DNA of 64,000 nucleotides from Platynereis dumerilii (Eukaryota; Annelida; Polychaeta; Phyllodocida; Nereididae): assembly GCA_026936325.1 (NCBI GenBank), contig JAPTHN010000018.1:8141658-8205657 (forward strand), in the 5' to 3' direction. Below the pieces are notes generated by a model. That model saw only the letters and a program-made list of their open reading frames with translations, was not told the origin of the DNA and made no database searches. The translations under genes were made by a program, and so were the position numbers. Positions 12,601 to 27,600 of the stretch are shown here, in pieces; position 1 is the stretch's first letter; each line of letters begins with the position of its first letter.

Positions 12601-15600
12601 AAATCCTCCTTAAACCATCGCTGCTCTCGACCCAGGTGCAAATGAGTACTTGGCAATAGGCGGTGATGGCATTTGTGGAATGCTTGAGTGCACTAAATAT
12701 GCTGTACAATGGTGTATATGCTGCCAGGGAGCCGAGAAAGATTCAAGCTTGATCAGGCCTGTCTAGGATATAATTGTAATTGTTGGCCGAGCTCAAAGGA
12801 GGATGGCAGACGTTAAACCCAATACATTTTCATTTAATTTTTAAAATAGATGTGCTCTTCCACTGCAGCGCTTTAAATTTCGCGAGTTGTAGATTTTAAA
12901 AAAACTTACGTCATCATAACCCGTCTGGATGGCTGTCAAATTATTCAGCATCCCGATGCTCTTATTGACGGAGGCTGCGATGTTGTTCAGATCCTTTTGC
13001 GTTCCGTTGATAACAGGAATTACTTGTTCCGCAGTTTTGTTTGCTGAAAAATTGTGTAAAATGGTGCAAATGATTATAGCGAAATTTCATTTCTTTTTCC
13101 TAATTTACAATTATGTTTAGAACTTATCTAAAGTAACTCTTAGATTGTAAAAGTGATCTTCATAAACTATTCATGTATATAATCTTAGTAAAAACTGTTT
13201 GTGGTACTACAAGTTAGAAAAATCGTCTATATTGTTTGATAGAAACAATGATTCACTGTAAAATTTGAAATTTTGAATCAGCTCAAATGATTGAGCTAGA
13301 TGGTTGCACAATTTGTTTGAGCTGACATGGCTTGCTGTTTTGAGTTATGATAATCTTTCCGTTGACGTAACTTATAACAACAAGGTATTGTAAAACAGTA
13401 AGTTTTTACTGAATATTTTACCCTGTATAAATATATTGTATAAATAAATAAATAAATAAAAAAGCTATGTTAGCTCAAAGGAATTGTGCAACCATCTCAC
13501 TCAATCATTTTAGCTAGCTCAAAATTCAAATGTTACAGTGTTGTAGTTCCTTGCTGGTGAGATTCTTCTCCTAGAACTCAGTCATGAGAACAACCACACC
13601 AGAAGAGATGAATATCAGTCTTGTAATCCGCAATGTCACAGTGTACAATGAACACAACTTTAATGTTTCAATGTTTTGATCTTGCGATTCACGAATTATT
13701 CCGAGAAACTACAAATGGAGGATATCTTTTACTTACAATAATTTGTCCACACCGCCATAGCTCTTCGGTACAAGTCTTGGTTATCCAGTCCTGCCTTGTC
13801 AATCTTCTTACCCCAATTGTCAAAACATTCTCCACAAATTTTACAAGTTGGATAACGACCTACAATATAGAAAAATAATGTCGATTTATCAAGAGCATTT
13901 TGTGATTTTAGACAGAGAATTAACTAGAAATTCATTTGAATAAGTTAGCAAGATTCAGAGTTTGTCGCTCCAGTTTTTATCTGAGTTGGTTATATCACCA
14001 AAATCCACAAATTTTGAACAAATTGCATATAATTGGGTTGAATTAAATTTTATAAGGGTTTATATCTTTGCACCTACCTATATATTTCCCTTGAATGAAT
14101 GTATACTTTTCTGAAAGGTATAAAGGAACAATATTACATCAGGTTAAATTCAAGTTACAAATGTGAAATTTCACAAAAAAAAAAATCAAAGATTACTGTT
14201 TTTATCTAAAGAATAATATGTTTTTATCTTGTTTTTAGTCTCTCATAATTCTGTTGAGAATGCGTCATCCCAATTGTTTTTAACCTTGTTTTTATTGTAT
14301 CTGATGGCGTGAGACTTTAATAAATAAACTATACTATACTATACTATACAAACATCTCATTGTATGCAAGTGATGTTATCTGTGGCGCATCCAGACATGG
14401 TAGTCTAGGGGTGCCCTGTGTGTTTCAGTACTCACCGGCCTGCGTCACTGCATATTTTCTTGAAAATTCTGTTTTTCATCTTATTCAAATTGTTATATAG
14501 AATAATGCACTACAATTTACACTCCAGAACTTGATCCATGATTTATAATAGGCCCATGATCGGTCAGTATGGCTGGCATAACATAAAACTTGCCAATCTA
14601 GCACAAAGTTCCAAATTCTTGTCAATTTCAAGGAATTTCAATTTAGATATGACTGTTTCGTAGCTTCCCTTGAAGCCTTTTCATTGAATTTGTGGCAGTT
14701 CAATTTTCGTCATTTAATGAAATTTCATTGTTAGATAAAATAATGGAAATTACAAACCTTTTGTTCCCTTTGCACAAGTATCACATGTCCGACCAATGAT
14801 CGCTTCCGTTATGCAAGTACACTGTCCTGTCGTTAGGTTACATTTGCCAAAAGTTTGTCCCGTGATGTTCGCTGTTCCAATTGGTGTACATCGACAGGCT
14901 AAAAATGGAAAAACATTTATATTGCAATTTACGATATGAACAATTGAATTTATTTTTGACAAACTGACTTTTATTTCTATTTGTTAGAACAACAATGAAT
15001 AAATTTCTCAAATATTTGTATATTTGGAAGTTCAACTTACGTTCGCATCCAGTAGAATGAATGTTCCAGTATGTGTCATCACATTTGTCACATGCTCTTC
15101 CCGTAACATGGGATCTACACAAACACTGGCCCGAAGTCTGAAGAAGAAAGAAAGATAAGTTCAGAAATCAGATAGTCAATAGTATTTTGGGTTGTCTTCA
15201 TAAGACTGATTTTTTTTCAGGTATGTGCCTATGCTTTGAAAAGACAGAAATGCACCTGACACTGATTTGTGAGGGTATGTTGAAGTTGTATAGTATTGTA
15301 TTAGAGGCATGCAATGATGAAATTTGTAGTGAGCCTTTCACAATGATACAGCCCAAGGCAGCCATAACATGTGCCCATGGCCAGAGACGAGGAAAACATT
15401 CCCTTGGTTCCATGGCATAGTGTACTCCAGTTTTGGCAACTGTCATAATATTATGATGATGGTGATCACCGATGAGAATACTGGGAGTCTGACACATACC
15501 CTATTCATCCAAAGAGTCTTTCAGTTGCCTCAGAGCACAAGAAAACTGGACCCAAACTAAACGTTGACTTGAAACGTTTGCTAAGTTCAAATTTTTTTTA

Positions 15601-18600
15601 ATCCACACTCACCACGTTACAACTCTGCCCCAGCGCCCCTAGTGGATGACAGGAACAGTTAGCACATCCCGAGGACGAATAGTTGTATGAATTTCTAGCA
15701 CATCTCTCGCAACGGAATCCTTCCACATTTTCTTTACACACACATTTTCCTGACTGATGGTCGCAATCGCCTGTTGCTCCTGGCATGTTGCAATCGCATG
15801 CTGAAAGAAAATTATTGCAATTGCTTTGATTATCTTAAAGATTATCTTAAAGAGATTCCTTCGTAACTTTGCCGCAATTGGTTTTATATTAAATTGTACT
15901 ACACTGTTGACATTTTTTTTGGCATAAGTCTGAGTGCAATTGGCTTATCGTAATTGTCGGGCAATTGCAGTTATTCATATATCAGTTAATTGCAGTTGGA
16001 TTGACAAAAAAGGTAATTTGAGACAACATTTAATGAACAAATAGGCTGGGAAACAGTAATTTTTTTTTATGGAAAGGTTTTCATAGCATATATAATTTGA
16101 TTGGCTAATGATGTCATATATGGAAAGTCAAAAATCTTCAAATATGATGAATTTATTAACTTTTGAGTGAACAAGGTTACTGAAGCTATATCAATGTTCT
16201 GGTAACTTTAGAATGTACTTACTCAGACATCTGTTAATCATAGCATTTCCAAAGAATTTTGGAGCACAGATATTGCAATTGGGTCCAGCAGTATTGTTCC
16301 TGCAATTGAGGCACTCTCCTGAGGTGCTATTGCAAGTGTCCGCTCTCCCATTGCACTGGCAGGGTAGGCATTTTCCCATATTCATCTGAAAGGAATAAAA
16401 TAAGAATTGAGTATTGCAATATGTTGACAAAACGTCAATGTGGTGTCATGTTTATGCACAATAAATTTTACAATAGGATTGCTACCCACAATGAGATATG
16501 TGGGTCTATATTTATTTTAGTATATCGAAATATAAAATGAATGCTTAAAATAATTAATTACCGTTATTTTTATCAGATTAGTTTGGTTTAATGGAATTAA
16601 ACTTCCAAAACATGTTGTGTCATGCTATTTGTGAAAAGTTGTTGTCATCTGGAAATATGATGCTTGATGATATGATTCAAATGATAAGGCTGAGATTCCA
16701 CGACAATCAAATTAATCGGTTTCTGTAAACCTGTAGCCGCTCACTCTCCTCATATAAAATTATCATACTTACACTGATATTAGTCGGTTGTCCATAGTAA
16801 GTGTTGCTACAAATGTCGCACATTCGTCCTTCGTGTCCTTTTGAACAATTCGTACACTGGTGTCGGCCATCGTCCAACATTATGCAAGACGATGCAAAAG
16901 CGTTGATGTCCTTGTTGACCACGTTGCCTGGACATAAGCACGGTTTGCAGTCCTCTGCAAAAAAAATAGTGTGTGAGAAGATGTGAGAAATTTGTTTACG
17001 AAGAAATGGAATAACTGTCAATCGGACATCAGGATCTTGTTATCGGTTTTTACTATTTTGCACCAAATAGGGGTTTCAAACTTCAATAGGGAGACTGTTG
17101 AACTTTTGTGTTTCATTTTCATAAATAACTTATTTTAGACCTCTATCAAGATTGATGTTTATGAATTAGTAATATTTTGAGCTAACTATGTGATGCTGTA
17201 AAGTTTAAGAGTAATCTCAGTGGCAGTCTATCTTTAGAAAAAATGTTTATTGTAAAGACCCAATTTAGTGGTAGACATGTACCGTAGAACAAGGTAAAGT
17301 TGGCTGCCAAGTTTAACCCACCCATTGTCAAAACTGCTTTCTTTACTGACTGACACAGATTTCTTCGGCAAATTTGCTGCCTGTGTCGGTGAGGAAAGTT
17401 GTCATTTCTGCCATTCAGAGGGTTGAAATAGCTGGGCCAATTTTTCCCCGGATTGCCAACTTTACCCCATTTTACGGTAATGCCTTTTCATAACACTGGT
17501 ACAATTTAATCTTCCATTCAAATTCATACCAGTACTTTTATAAGCATAAACATCCTTACCTGGCATCCCCACTGTAGCGTTTCCATAGAAACCAATTTTA
17601 CACTTCTCGCAATTGACCCCCTCTGTATTGTTGACGCAATTGCAAGCTCCGCTCTCGGGGTCACAAGGCATTCCTTTGTCGCCATGGTTATTGCACTTGC
17701 AAGGGATGCATTTGGAATATGGACCGCCACCAGGGGTCTCTCTTGTGTATCCCGGAGCACACCGTTCGCAGAATTGACCCTTGAAGATGAAAAAAGGAAC
17801 AATAAGATATCGGCGGACTTTTGGTAATGTTGCTTCCCACGATTGAATTATTTTTAGCTTTTATATTCGCACTGGACTGGTCTGGAGTGATATTAACAGC
17901 CCATGATAATGATACTGTTATTCCATGGCCATGATATGAGTTGTTTTGTTACAAGATATCAGTGTGGATGAACTGGTATGGGTTATTCATCAAGGGTGAG
18001 GGAAAATGTTATATATATATATATTGCGTAATCTCGTGCAATAAAAATACTGCTTGGTACGGGTGGAAAGTGGTCATATAATGCAAGTCAGTTTTAGAAA
18101 GGTATTAGTTATAATGCAGGGCCACTATATTATTACTTACAGCATATCCAGTAGGACAAACGCACTGCTCCATTTTATTCACAGGTTGCAATGAGAATGG
18201 ACTTTGGGACGTGTAGATCATTCGGACAGAGAATAAAGAAGTTCTTGCTCCAATCGCCTGCAACAAGAAAATGTGATTCTGAGCATTATGGTTTTGTCAA
18301 AAGCATGGACTCAACAGTGGTTGAATATGTTACCATTCTACTGTGTGATACACAGCATGATATAGATAAAGCATGACTTGCTCAGACATTTCTGAGTCAA
18401 TGCTTTTGACCTTAGCTATATGGCTGAAACAAGACCAAAAATGTATCTATTTCTGTCAATTATAATGAATCATGTACTATTGAATGTGTCTATGTGGAAG
18501 AGTGAGACAATAATAAGACAATTTAAGTATAATATGTGATGGCTACTCACACTTGAATATTTGGCTCGCACAAGTACTTCGGTGATGTTGGATAGGAGCA

Positions 18601-21600
18601 TCATCATTTCTTGGTATGTCGGATATGTTCCTGTTGCTAAGTTGTCTTTTCTCCATTCCTTTTCTGTCATTGAAATCTAAATTCACAAAAAAAAACAAAA
18701 AACATTTGAGTGACTTGACTGGTACGTTCGTGTACACAGAGATATTGATAAATCTTTAATTTATTTTATAAATCTGAATATAATTGTCTCAAGCCAAAAT
18801 ATCAGTGTCTGTGATATTGTCAGAAATATCGACCATTTAATTGTGCTCCATGGTGCTATCACAGTTTTGTAATGGCAAAAAAAAGTCTCTCTTTATAACT
18901 AACATTTTTTGTTGAAACCAGGCGATAAAAATAAAGCAATCCTTTGGGCTCAAGAAATATTACTTTACACAACAGTGATTGATATTGTTACAAAGTAACC
19001 AAGACTTACATTGTTTTGTTATAATATCAACCGCCCAATTCTGAGAGATAGTTGTTGAGAAAGTTCAATGGAATATCACTTGGAGATAGGAACATTTCAG
19101 ATAAAGTGGCATAAAAAAGTTTAAAAAGGTCAATAATATCTCTAAAATACAGAATGAAGGTCATTGTGGACTATAACTTACTGCAAAAGCAGATCTAGTC
19201 GCTGCTGGCCTGCCTTTGATTGACGCCACAAGTTTAAATGACGTGTACGCTCCAGAGATGATGACATCACCAAGAGTGCTATCGACATATTTTGGGTCAG
19301 AAACTGGAACTGGATTGGCAGGTGCTGAACTGTTATTATTCCCACTTGTACTATTAGTTGTAGTATTAGTTGCAGTGTTAGTAGTTGTTGTGATATTAGC
19401 AGCAGTTGCAGGTTCTACGAATGGTGCAGGGTACGTCAGACTTAGTTCGAAGGTGAAGTTTGTGGCGTAAGCTCCTCGCCTGTCTCCTAGAAAGTCCTTC
19501 TTCGCCTTGAAGTAGAATTGGTTCAGAGCGACATTCGGGCCGTCGTTCACTAACTGCATGACAAATCTGAAAATGGGAAATGGAAAGAAGCAAGAGATTA
19601 AAAACAGATTTAAGTATGGTGAGCTGCGAATGACACTAAATCTTTTTAGACAGGCAGTAACTGTCACCATGTAGGCATATGCACTTTCATGTCCTAGTAA
19701 ACTATGACATTCTTAGAAGTTCAATTATTTGTATTGTAATAAGCCATTTTGTGCCATTAATTAATTAAAATTAAGAAAATATTTTGATATTGAATGTACG
19801 GTGTATTACTTCTGAGGTATTTCTGTTTGTGATAAAATAATAAAAGATTTTGACACCTCAAAATTTAGGCTGTTCGCCATTTTACTACTAACATAAAAAA
19901 ACATACATGAAAATATCTTATCATTTGGCTAATCCATGATTTATAATGAAGATGATATCATAAAGAAACTTTTTAGCAATACTTACTGCGCGCCCTTTCC
20001 AGCAACACTTCCTTTGACCACTTGGACATCGTTTCCCCTATCATCCACCCCTGACCACTGGTCACTCAAAGCTTGGTCGCTGCTGTATAAGGACCAGTCG
20101 TAAAATGTTGTTGCCAAATACCATCCGTTAGCTGAAGTGCAGTTTGTGGAGTGACCAGAACAGAAACATGGAAGGCATCCATCGTCAGTCCAGGTACCGA
20201 GGCCGTAGTATCCTAAAAAAGAAATTTATAAAAAAATTGGTAGGCCTATGCTGTCCACAAAGACCAAGGCTTATTTGTCACTAGTAAATACAAAGGTGTC
20301 ATGCCCTAGGTAGGCCTGCTAACTTCGTCTGGACAAAAATATGTTACTTTGGAATCAGCCAATCAAGAAAATTCTTGGAAAGGTTATACTTTGTAAGGAC
20401 CTCTCTGATTGGTTGATTTCAAAAGTTTCTTGATGAAGTTAGCAGCTACCTGGTGAATTTAACATTAAACTTCAGAATATGAATATAAGTTCGGACTTAT
20501 GGTGCTAGGAGGCAAAAAGATATCTTCAGATTAATCCGAAAATTTTTCAGGTTCATTTCAAAAGTAGTATCATCCATTTCTAGTCAAAAGTAGTCCACTC
20601 TAATAGTTAAGACGGGATAGAGAGTAGATCGCAAATAAAATTTACCCTCAGCACATTTTTCACACTTGGTTCCATTGACCTTCGTTCGACATTGACACTG
20701 CCCGGTGTCCTTGGCACATGTTGTGTTGAATGATCCAATATTATTGCAATTGCATGAAGTACAACCAGTGGCTGTTAGGCGGTAGAAGCTGAAATGAGAT
20801 AAATGATTGATTGACTGAAATGATTTGCTTGTTTTACGTCCCTATTCAGACTCTTTTTCGGAGACTGCAACTATGACAAACTTCTGAAAAATACAAAGTC
20901 CTATTATTATATATATTAATGTGATGCATGTATAATGTCACCACTTCATATGTGAATAAATTTTCTTTTTTCTCTATTTAAAATAGTTTGAGACTTTCTC
21001 TGACCTAGCCAAATTAAAAAGAGGTAAAAAGAGGTCTGGGGTGCTAACACAACTTGCAACTTATGAACCACATACATGTAATAATAGAGAATATAGTTTT
21101 GGTTATGTTAGGTTCAATGAACCTCAGAGACTTCTTGTGTCATTGTATCAATATTATTCTGTACATTTATGTATCTCCAAAAACTTACTTGTCCAAGCAC
21201 TCATTGCATGTTCTCCCTCCAACTCCCGGCTTGCAGTAACACTGGCCGGAGTCTTGGCACATGTTGTTGAACGAATATGTCATATTGCAGTTACAAGGTA
21301 TGCAGCCATTTCCTGAAATGGAGAGGAAAACATATTATTAGTTGTTCAAGAAATGTTGGATATTCAAAGCATGTTAGATATCTTTTGTAAGTTATCATAC
21401 AGAGTACGGAGAGTGACTTTAAGATTAATTCGGTTCAGGGATTATGATTTTATGTAAGGAGAACTTTTTGGTTTTTGACATGAATTATTATAATGGTGGT
21501 ATATAGTTTTCAAGCAGCAAAAATGTGTGACTATGATTAAATGGCAAATTTATGCAAACTTCCCATTTGAAAAATATATGGTTTAATTAATTTTTGGGGA

Positions 21601-24600
21601 TATCCAGAATGAAAAGTAGGAAAAGCTAAAGCTGTGGGTATCCACTGGGGAAATCCAAAATAAAAGTTAGGATGATGTGATAGTGTCATCAGCCATAAGT
21701 GGAATTAGTGGATACAGCCAAAACCATTATACCACTCTTTAGTGAAGTGACATTAAATGAAAGGCAAACATTTTCATATCAAAAATACAGGTCAAATCGA
21801 AATTCAGCCATTCTAAAAAAATTCTAATCTTAGTTTATTACTCAAAATTCATGCAGCGGTGCTTTGGCTAACTACGTTCTGAATTATGATAAAATTGTGC
21901 ATCACAAAAGCTTCAGTTCTAGTGAAACAACTTTTTTGTGTGTGACTGTGAAGCCATGCAAGTTAATTAAAACTTAATAGCAAACACTTTACCGATTTCA
22001 GCATTTTATTGTGTTTTTATTGTGAGTTGGTGTGTTTAATGTATAATTCCTGCAGCACATAACATTTCTGTAACATTTTAATAATGATGTGTTTTTTTTT
22101 TCTAAATTCTGAAAGTTGTCTTTTTTTTTTGAGGTCTTTGGATATTCCCGAATGTTTTATTACAAAACTATCCGAAAAACTTTCTGAAAACTCAGCAAAA
22201 AAATTCTTCATATGACATTTAAGAGATGTTATGTCCCTGCTGGGAAATATGTAATGTTGTGTTGTATTGTTTTTGTGAAAATATAGAGTGCAAATACAAA
22301 CTAAAGTCAAGACATTTTATTTTGGCAGTAAGTTTTTAGCCAATAAAACAATCCATGATTATTTCTGAGGTTTAATTTTTGTTTTATTAGGGTGAGTACA
22401 CCATAACCAAGCATGATTTGGACTAAATTTATGTCCTCTGGTCCCCCAGCTCCATCATGCAGGCACTTACAATGCTAAATTGCTGCTGCTCTTCAGCACA
22501 TTTAGAGCTATTTTTAGCCTTCTGTTGTGACGTCATCAGCATTGTTGGCTCTATGACATCACTGAAACAATGGTGACGTCACAACAGCAGCAATAGAAGA
22601 AAATGGCTTCTTGAGCTGTGTTGACAGCAATGTTATTCCAATAGGATTACCTCAAAACTAGGGCTACAACATGTCAATACTTCCAAATGTTTATGAAAAT
22701 GTTTGGTCAAGGTGTCAGGAACAGGAGAAGACAAGTATTTTTGTCAAAAGTAAGGTATGTTTTTAATTATCAGCCAAAGACTTACTGCCACAAAAAAATG
22801 ACTTGACTATAAGATGAATTTGAGATATCAGAAATGTATATACAAAGATGTCAACAGCATGACAGTCTGAAGTTTCCCAAATATACCAAGACTTAAGTGT
22901 ATAGACTCCAGAACAGTTGAAAATTGTGTGAACTTCTATTTAAAACAATATGTAAAACTGTGTAAAAAAGATGAAATGTTAAAATCACACCGTGCAACAT
23001 TTTTTACCTGTATCACCGGGAACTGGGGGTTCTTGAAAAAGAATTTCTCCAGTTTAAGAGGTATATTTGTTTCCAATGCACCAAGTTTTATTAGAAATTA
23101 TAGATTTGTAATCTAATGACATGCATAAATTATAGATATAAGGCAAATGTTGTATAATAGTGAAATTATTACAAAAATAGGAATCAAATGCAATAGATTT
23201 GTATGTTAGTGCATGCAAAGGTTAACAAAATTGTATAATTTGGTAAAATTAGAATTGAAACTGTAGATAAGTGAAATAAAGTACAGTGTTGTTATAAAAT
23301 GATGTTATATATGATTAACAAAACATGTAATTAAGACTAAAATTAGATTCTACGACTAAAAGAACCGTCTATGTATGAAATTCTACAAAAGAATGAAGTA
23401 ATACTGTGGAAAATATTATCATGTATCTTTCATTTTTTGTAGAATGTCCATGCATATTGTGCAAGGTGTTTTCAGGTATTTTAAAACCCTGAAATATCAT
23501 TTAGTTGAGAATGCTTGATGTGTTTCTTACCTGTGAAGAGTCCATAGTGCTCCTGTTTGCAGGAACTGCAAGCTTTCCCGATCACATTTGGTTTACATTC
23601 GCAGTCTCCAGTGTCATTGCAGCTCAATCGGACTGAGCCTTTTTCATCGCAATTGCAAGCTGAAATGGAAATTGAATGTTTTAATTGCCATAGGTAAGAA
23701 TGTCGGAAAATCTTGGTGCGAATTACTTTTTTGAGAATAGCTTTACATCAGAACATGTGATACTGTACACTTTATCTGGAGGCAGAGGCTAGTGTAATAT
23801 TGTACCATATCAAAAATTCTTTGAGCTGTTAGCTGCTGTATTGCTCAGTTACTTGAATTAGAGATGATCAATTGCCAAAACTGGAACTGCTTTTGAGAAA
23901 ATTCTTTCTTCGCAAGCTAATGTTTGATCAGGGACTGGTGTCAGAGTTGAATGGTACAAAATATATTAATTCCTAGAAGTTATAAATGATTTCAAAGCAG
24001 TTCAGTACAATGTCCATACACTGCTGGTTGGTGTGACTATTTTCATCATATCAAGTTTCAAACAATTTCAAATGATATTCTTTGCATGTGCTACATTGAT
24101 GATATTGTAGTTTATTCTAAACCTTTCATAACTTACCCTTGCATCCAGCATTACTGAAGCCATAATGGTTGACCTTGCATCTGGAACAATCTTTCAACAT
24201 GACTCCCGGAGCACATGGACATTGGCCGCCCGTTCCAGCACATGTTTGGCTGGTGCTTCCCGTTACGTTGCAAGAACATTCTGAAATATATCAAGATATA
24301 GTTAAAAAATTGGATCCAGATGGAGTTATGATATTGGATTCAGATATAATTGTTATGAAATTGAATATAGTTATGAAGTCATATCAATGGTTATGAATTG
24401 GATTCAGATATGGACATGAAATTGGCTCAGGAAACAGTTATGAAAGCAGATGAAGATGTATTTATGAAACTGGGTCAGGACATAGAACTTTATGAAATCG
24501 AGTCCAAATATAGTTATGAAGTTGGATTGCAATACAGTTACGGAATAGGCTCAGGGCACACATATGTAATGAGATCAAGATAATTATGTTTATGAAATTG

Positions 24601-27600
24601 GGTAACCAGGGTCAGGATATAGTCATGAAATCTGATCAAGACATAGTTATGAAATTGGTGGTTTGGGATACCAAAACTTTTTAATTTAAAATTGTGTAGG
24701 TGGAATACCAATTGTTGTTGATAATTGTTTGAAGTAGCAGAAAAGGATGACAGAATTTGACTTGGAAAATATTACAAAAGTGGATGACAAAGTGTTGCAA
24801 TATTTTTAAAGGATATGTAATATATGAGACATTTGTGTTGAATTGTCCTTCCTTAATTATCATCAAGAAACTTAGCAAAAATATATGGAACTGCAGCAGA
24901 TCGTGTACAAGACATTCCCTTTCGACATCTGGTAGTCGATGAAAAGAGAGCTACATGTACCTTTACATAACATCTCAACTTCTTCAAAAGAAGGCATAGG
25001 CATATTGGAGGGGGGGGGGCGGCAAATTCGGGCAAGGAGGCTAAAAATTTGGGCATAAGAACAGAGTAATATTACAGAAAATCAGGTGTATCCAAGCAAT
25101 GTCATTGGACATGGTATAAAATTTCAATCATGGTATTCGGGCGAATGACACTCACGTCCCCAAAATTGCGGCCCGCCGTATGTCTTTGAAAGACAGCCTT
25201 CATTTGCCTATAATTTTTACATAAGTATATAATAGTATTACTATCTGATATTATCTGATACCACTTACGAGATGCTCCGTTCATAAAAGCTGCCATGAGG
25301 GAGAAGTCAGTCGAACTGCATTGTGGGCGTGGACCGGCTTTTTGGGCTTCTTGAAAACAGGAATCGATGGTGGCTTTTGTTTCGGTGTTTGCATTCTGGT
25401 ATTCTGGCATTCCAGTGATGACTGGCAGCAGGACAACCTGAAGAGGAAAATCTCCTTGGTAAGTAAATAAGTTTCATTGAAGGAAGCAGTGGTAGTATTG
25501 AAGCAAAAATAGAACTTTCCAAGAGGAAAACAGAATTTGAATGGAATTTTTTTTTTTTTTACAGACCGTTAGATTAGAAATAAATTAATCATATGGTTAT
25601 CCCTTTGTTTTGAGTAAAAGCAAACCACATATATATCTACAATTCTACATACAGTGTATATGTTTGTGCTACCATAGACTAAATTTTGAGACAAAATCTT
25701 AATAGTGATCCAGAATCAGAAAGCATGTACAAAGTACGCATTTGGCAAATAAAGACCCTGAACCAGATATTAAGTACACTTAGGTTTTCATCTTTTACTG
25801 GTAAACTTACAGAATCTAGCAGCAATGGTGTTGGCGCAGTGGTGACACTTAAATCCATCGAATACTTTCCATTGGCAATCATGCAGATGGTGGATATTAT
25901 GGCAGCACCTGAAAAGTGGCAATTTTGCACAGTATAATGATACATTTGCATTTACATGAACAGATCAGGATATTATTTGGACTTAGAGACACTTTCCTCG
26001 GTAGTTCTTTTTGTGGCATTTCAAATCGAATATAGATCTCAAAAGTATGACACATGTCCAAGTGCTGGTAGATCGATAAAGCAGGTTACACTATTCTTCA
26101 TCTTAAAGTGCAAAAGTTCTCAAATTCGGCTTGAATCAACTTTTGAGTTGTGAAAATAATTTGAACTGTTGGAATTCTTATCAAATGATATATTATACAA
26201 AGAAGATGGTGTGTCAAGTCAGAATTGTTTTTCTTTTAGTGTACAGAATTCTTTTCTTGCTTCTAATAACTTTCCTAAATGATGTCGTTTTTCTGATAGA
26301 CTGATTTCCACTTTACCTCTAGATCTGGCTTCTGCCAAGTTGGCTGTGGATGAAGGGAGAAGTGCAGATCCACAAGCGGATAGGTCTACGCCCGTTGGAG
26401 GAGTGATCTGCATGGAGATTGTGGCTGTCGCATTTGTCTGAAACGATATAGGTTGGATAATGAAACTAGTATCAATAGCTCAGAACCAAGGCACTGCAAA
26501 CTTAGAAGGCATATCATTGGCACGTCGACATTTGGTCTGGGGATCATTGACACTGTAAAAGGGATGTCCAAATTTGTGTGGAAAAATCAAATCTTTAAAA
26601 AAACCAATTTGAAGGTAGAAATTGATGGCCACATAAGTAAAAAAAACACATGAAAAATTTCAGCCAAGTCGGTTCAAATTTAGAGGTTGTTCGAAGCAGT
26701 TGAAGTTAATAAATAATGTAATTCTCCATTTGCGCAACTGAAAAATTGGTAAATTTCCAGGATCTTTCTCTGGAACGAATATTTTTTGCATTCTTTTCAG
26801 TATACGATAAACTTGGCATGGTAAAGGAATATCTGGAGGGTATTTACCTCATATCTCAGAACCAAATTAAATGTGGCAGTCTTCGGTGCTTGGATGGTCA
26901 TGATCATCTTGGAAGAACCGTTCAAATTTAGAAATCCATGTCCAGTCAATGTTGAGTTGATCTCTCCGTGTCCTGGTTTTTCAATGACTCCAAATTGCTG
27001 AAAAAGGAAATAAAATCAGAAATGATATCCTTCTTTTCTCCAAAAGTTCGTATCATGGCTAAATTAAAGATGACTGTCATTCCAACAAAAGGTAAGTGTT
27101 CTATTGCAACTTGGTACCATGATAATTTTTATTATTTGAAGTGGACAGTGACATGTGAAAGTATGACATACTACACATAATTCTGTCCTTGCAGCATACA
27201 CTTGCTATCTAGTATTTTGGAAGTAAACAACAGACTTCCATACATGCATTCATCTTATTACTTCAAGTGAACTTTCCAATCCATTCATTTGAAACATCAC
27301 AACCTACCTTGGCACTTGGCGTATACTCTGGCTCAAACGTCAAATCATCCAGAAAAGGTACGTAGAACTGAGGATTAGGTGATCTGCAAGTCCTTCCACT
27401 AATTTGAGATCTGCAAAAACACTGCCCTCCTGAAACCGGACATGTGGAAGTCGTAGACGCTCCGTAGTCGCAATCGCATTTCTGACAACCTTCCGGATTA
27501 GACACAGTGAAGTCGAAGAAGCCAGGCTTTGGGGAGAAAGAAAATACAGTAATGTGAGTGTCAAAAATTAGAATAAATCACTGGAAAATGTTTGTTGTTT

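Noticed and set aside
19216-19470. Valine-rich 84-residue frame on the plus strand
   Set aside because: It is the antisense shadow of the Thr/Asn-rich part of the L4 exon.
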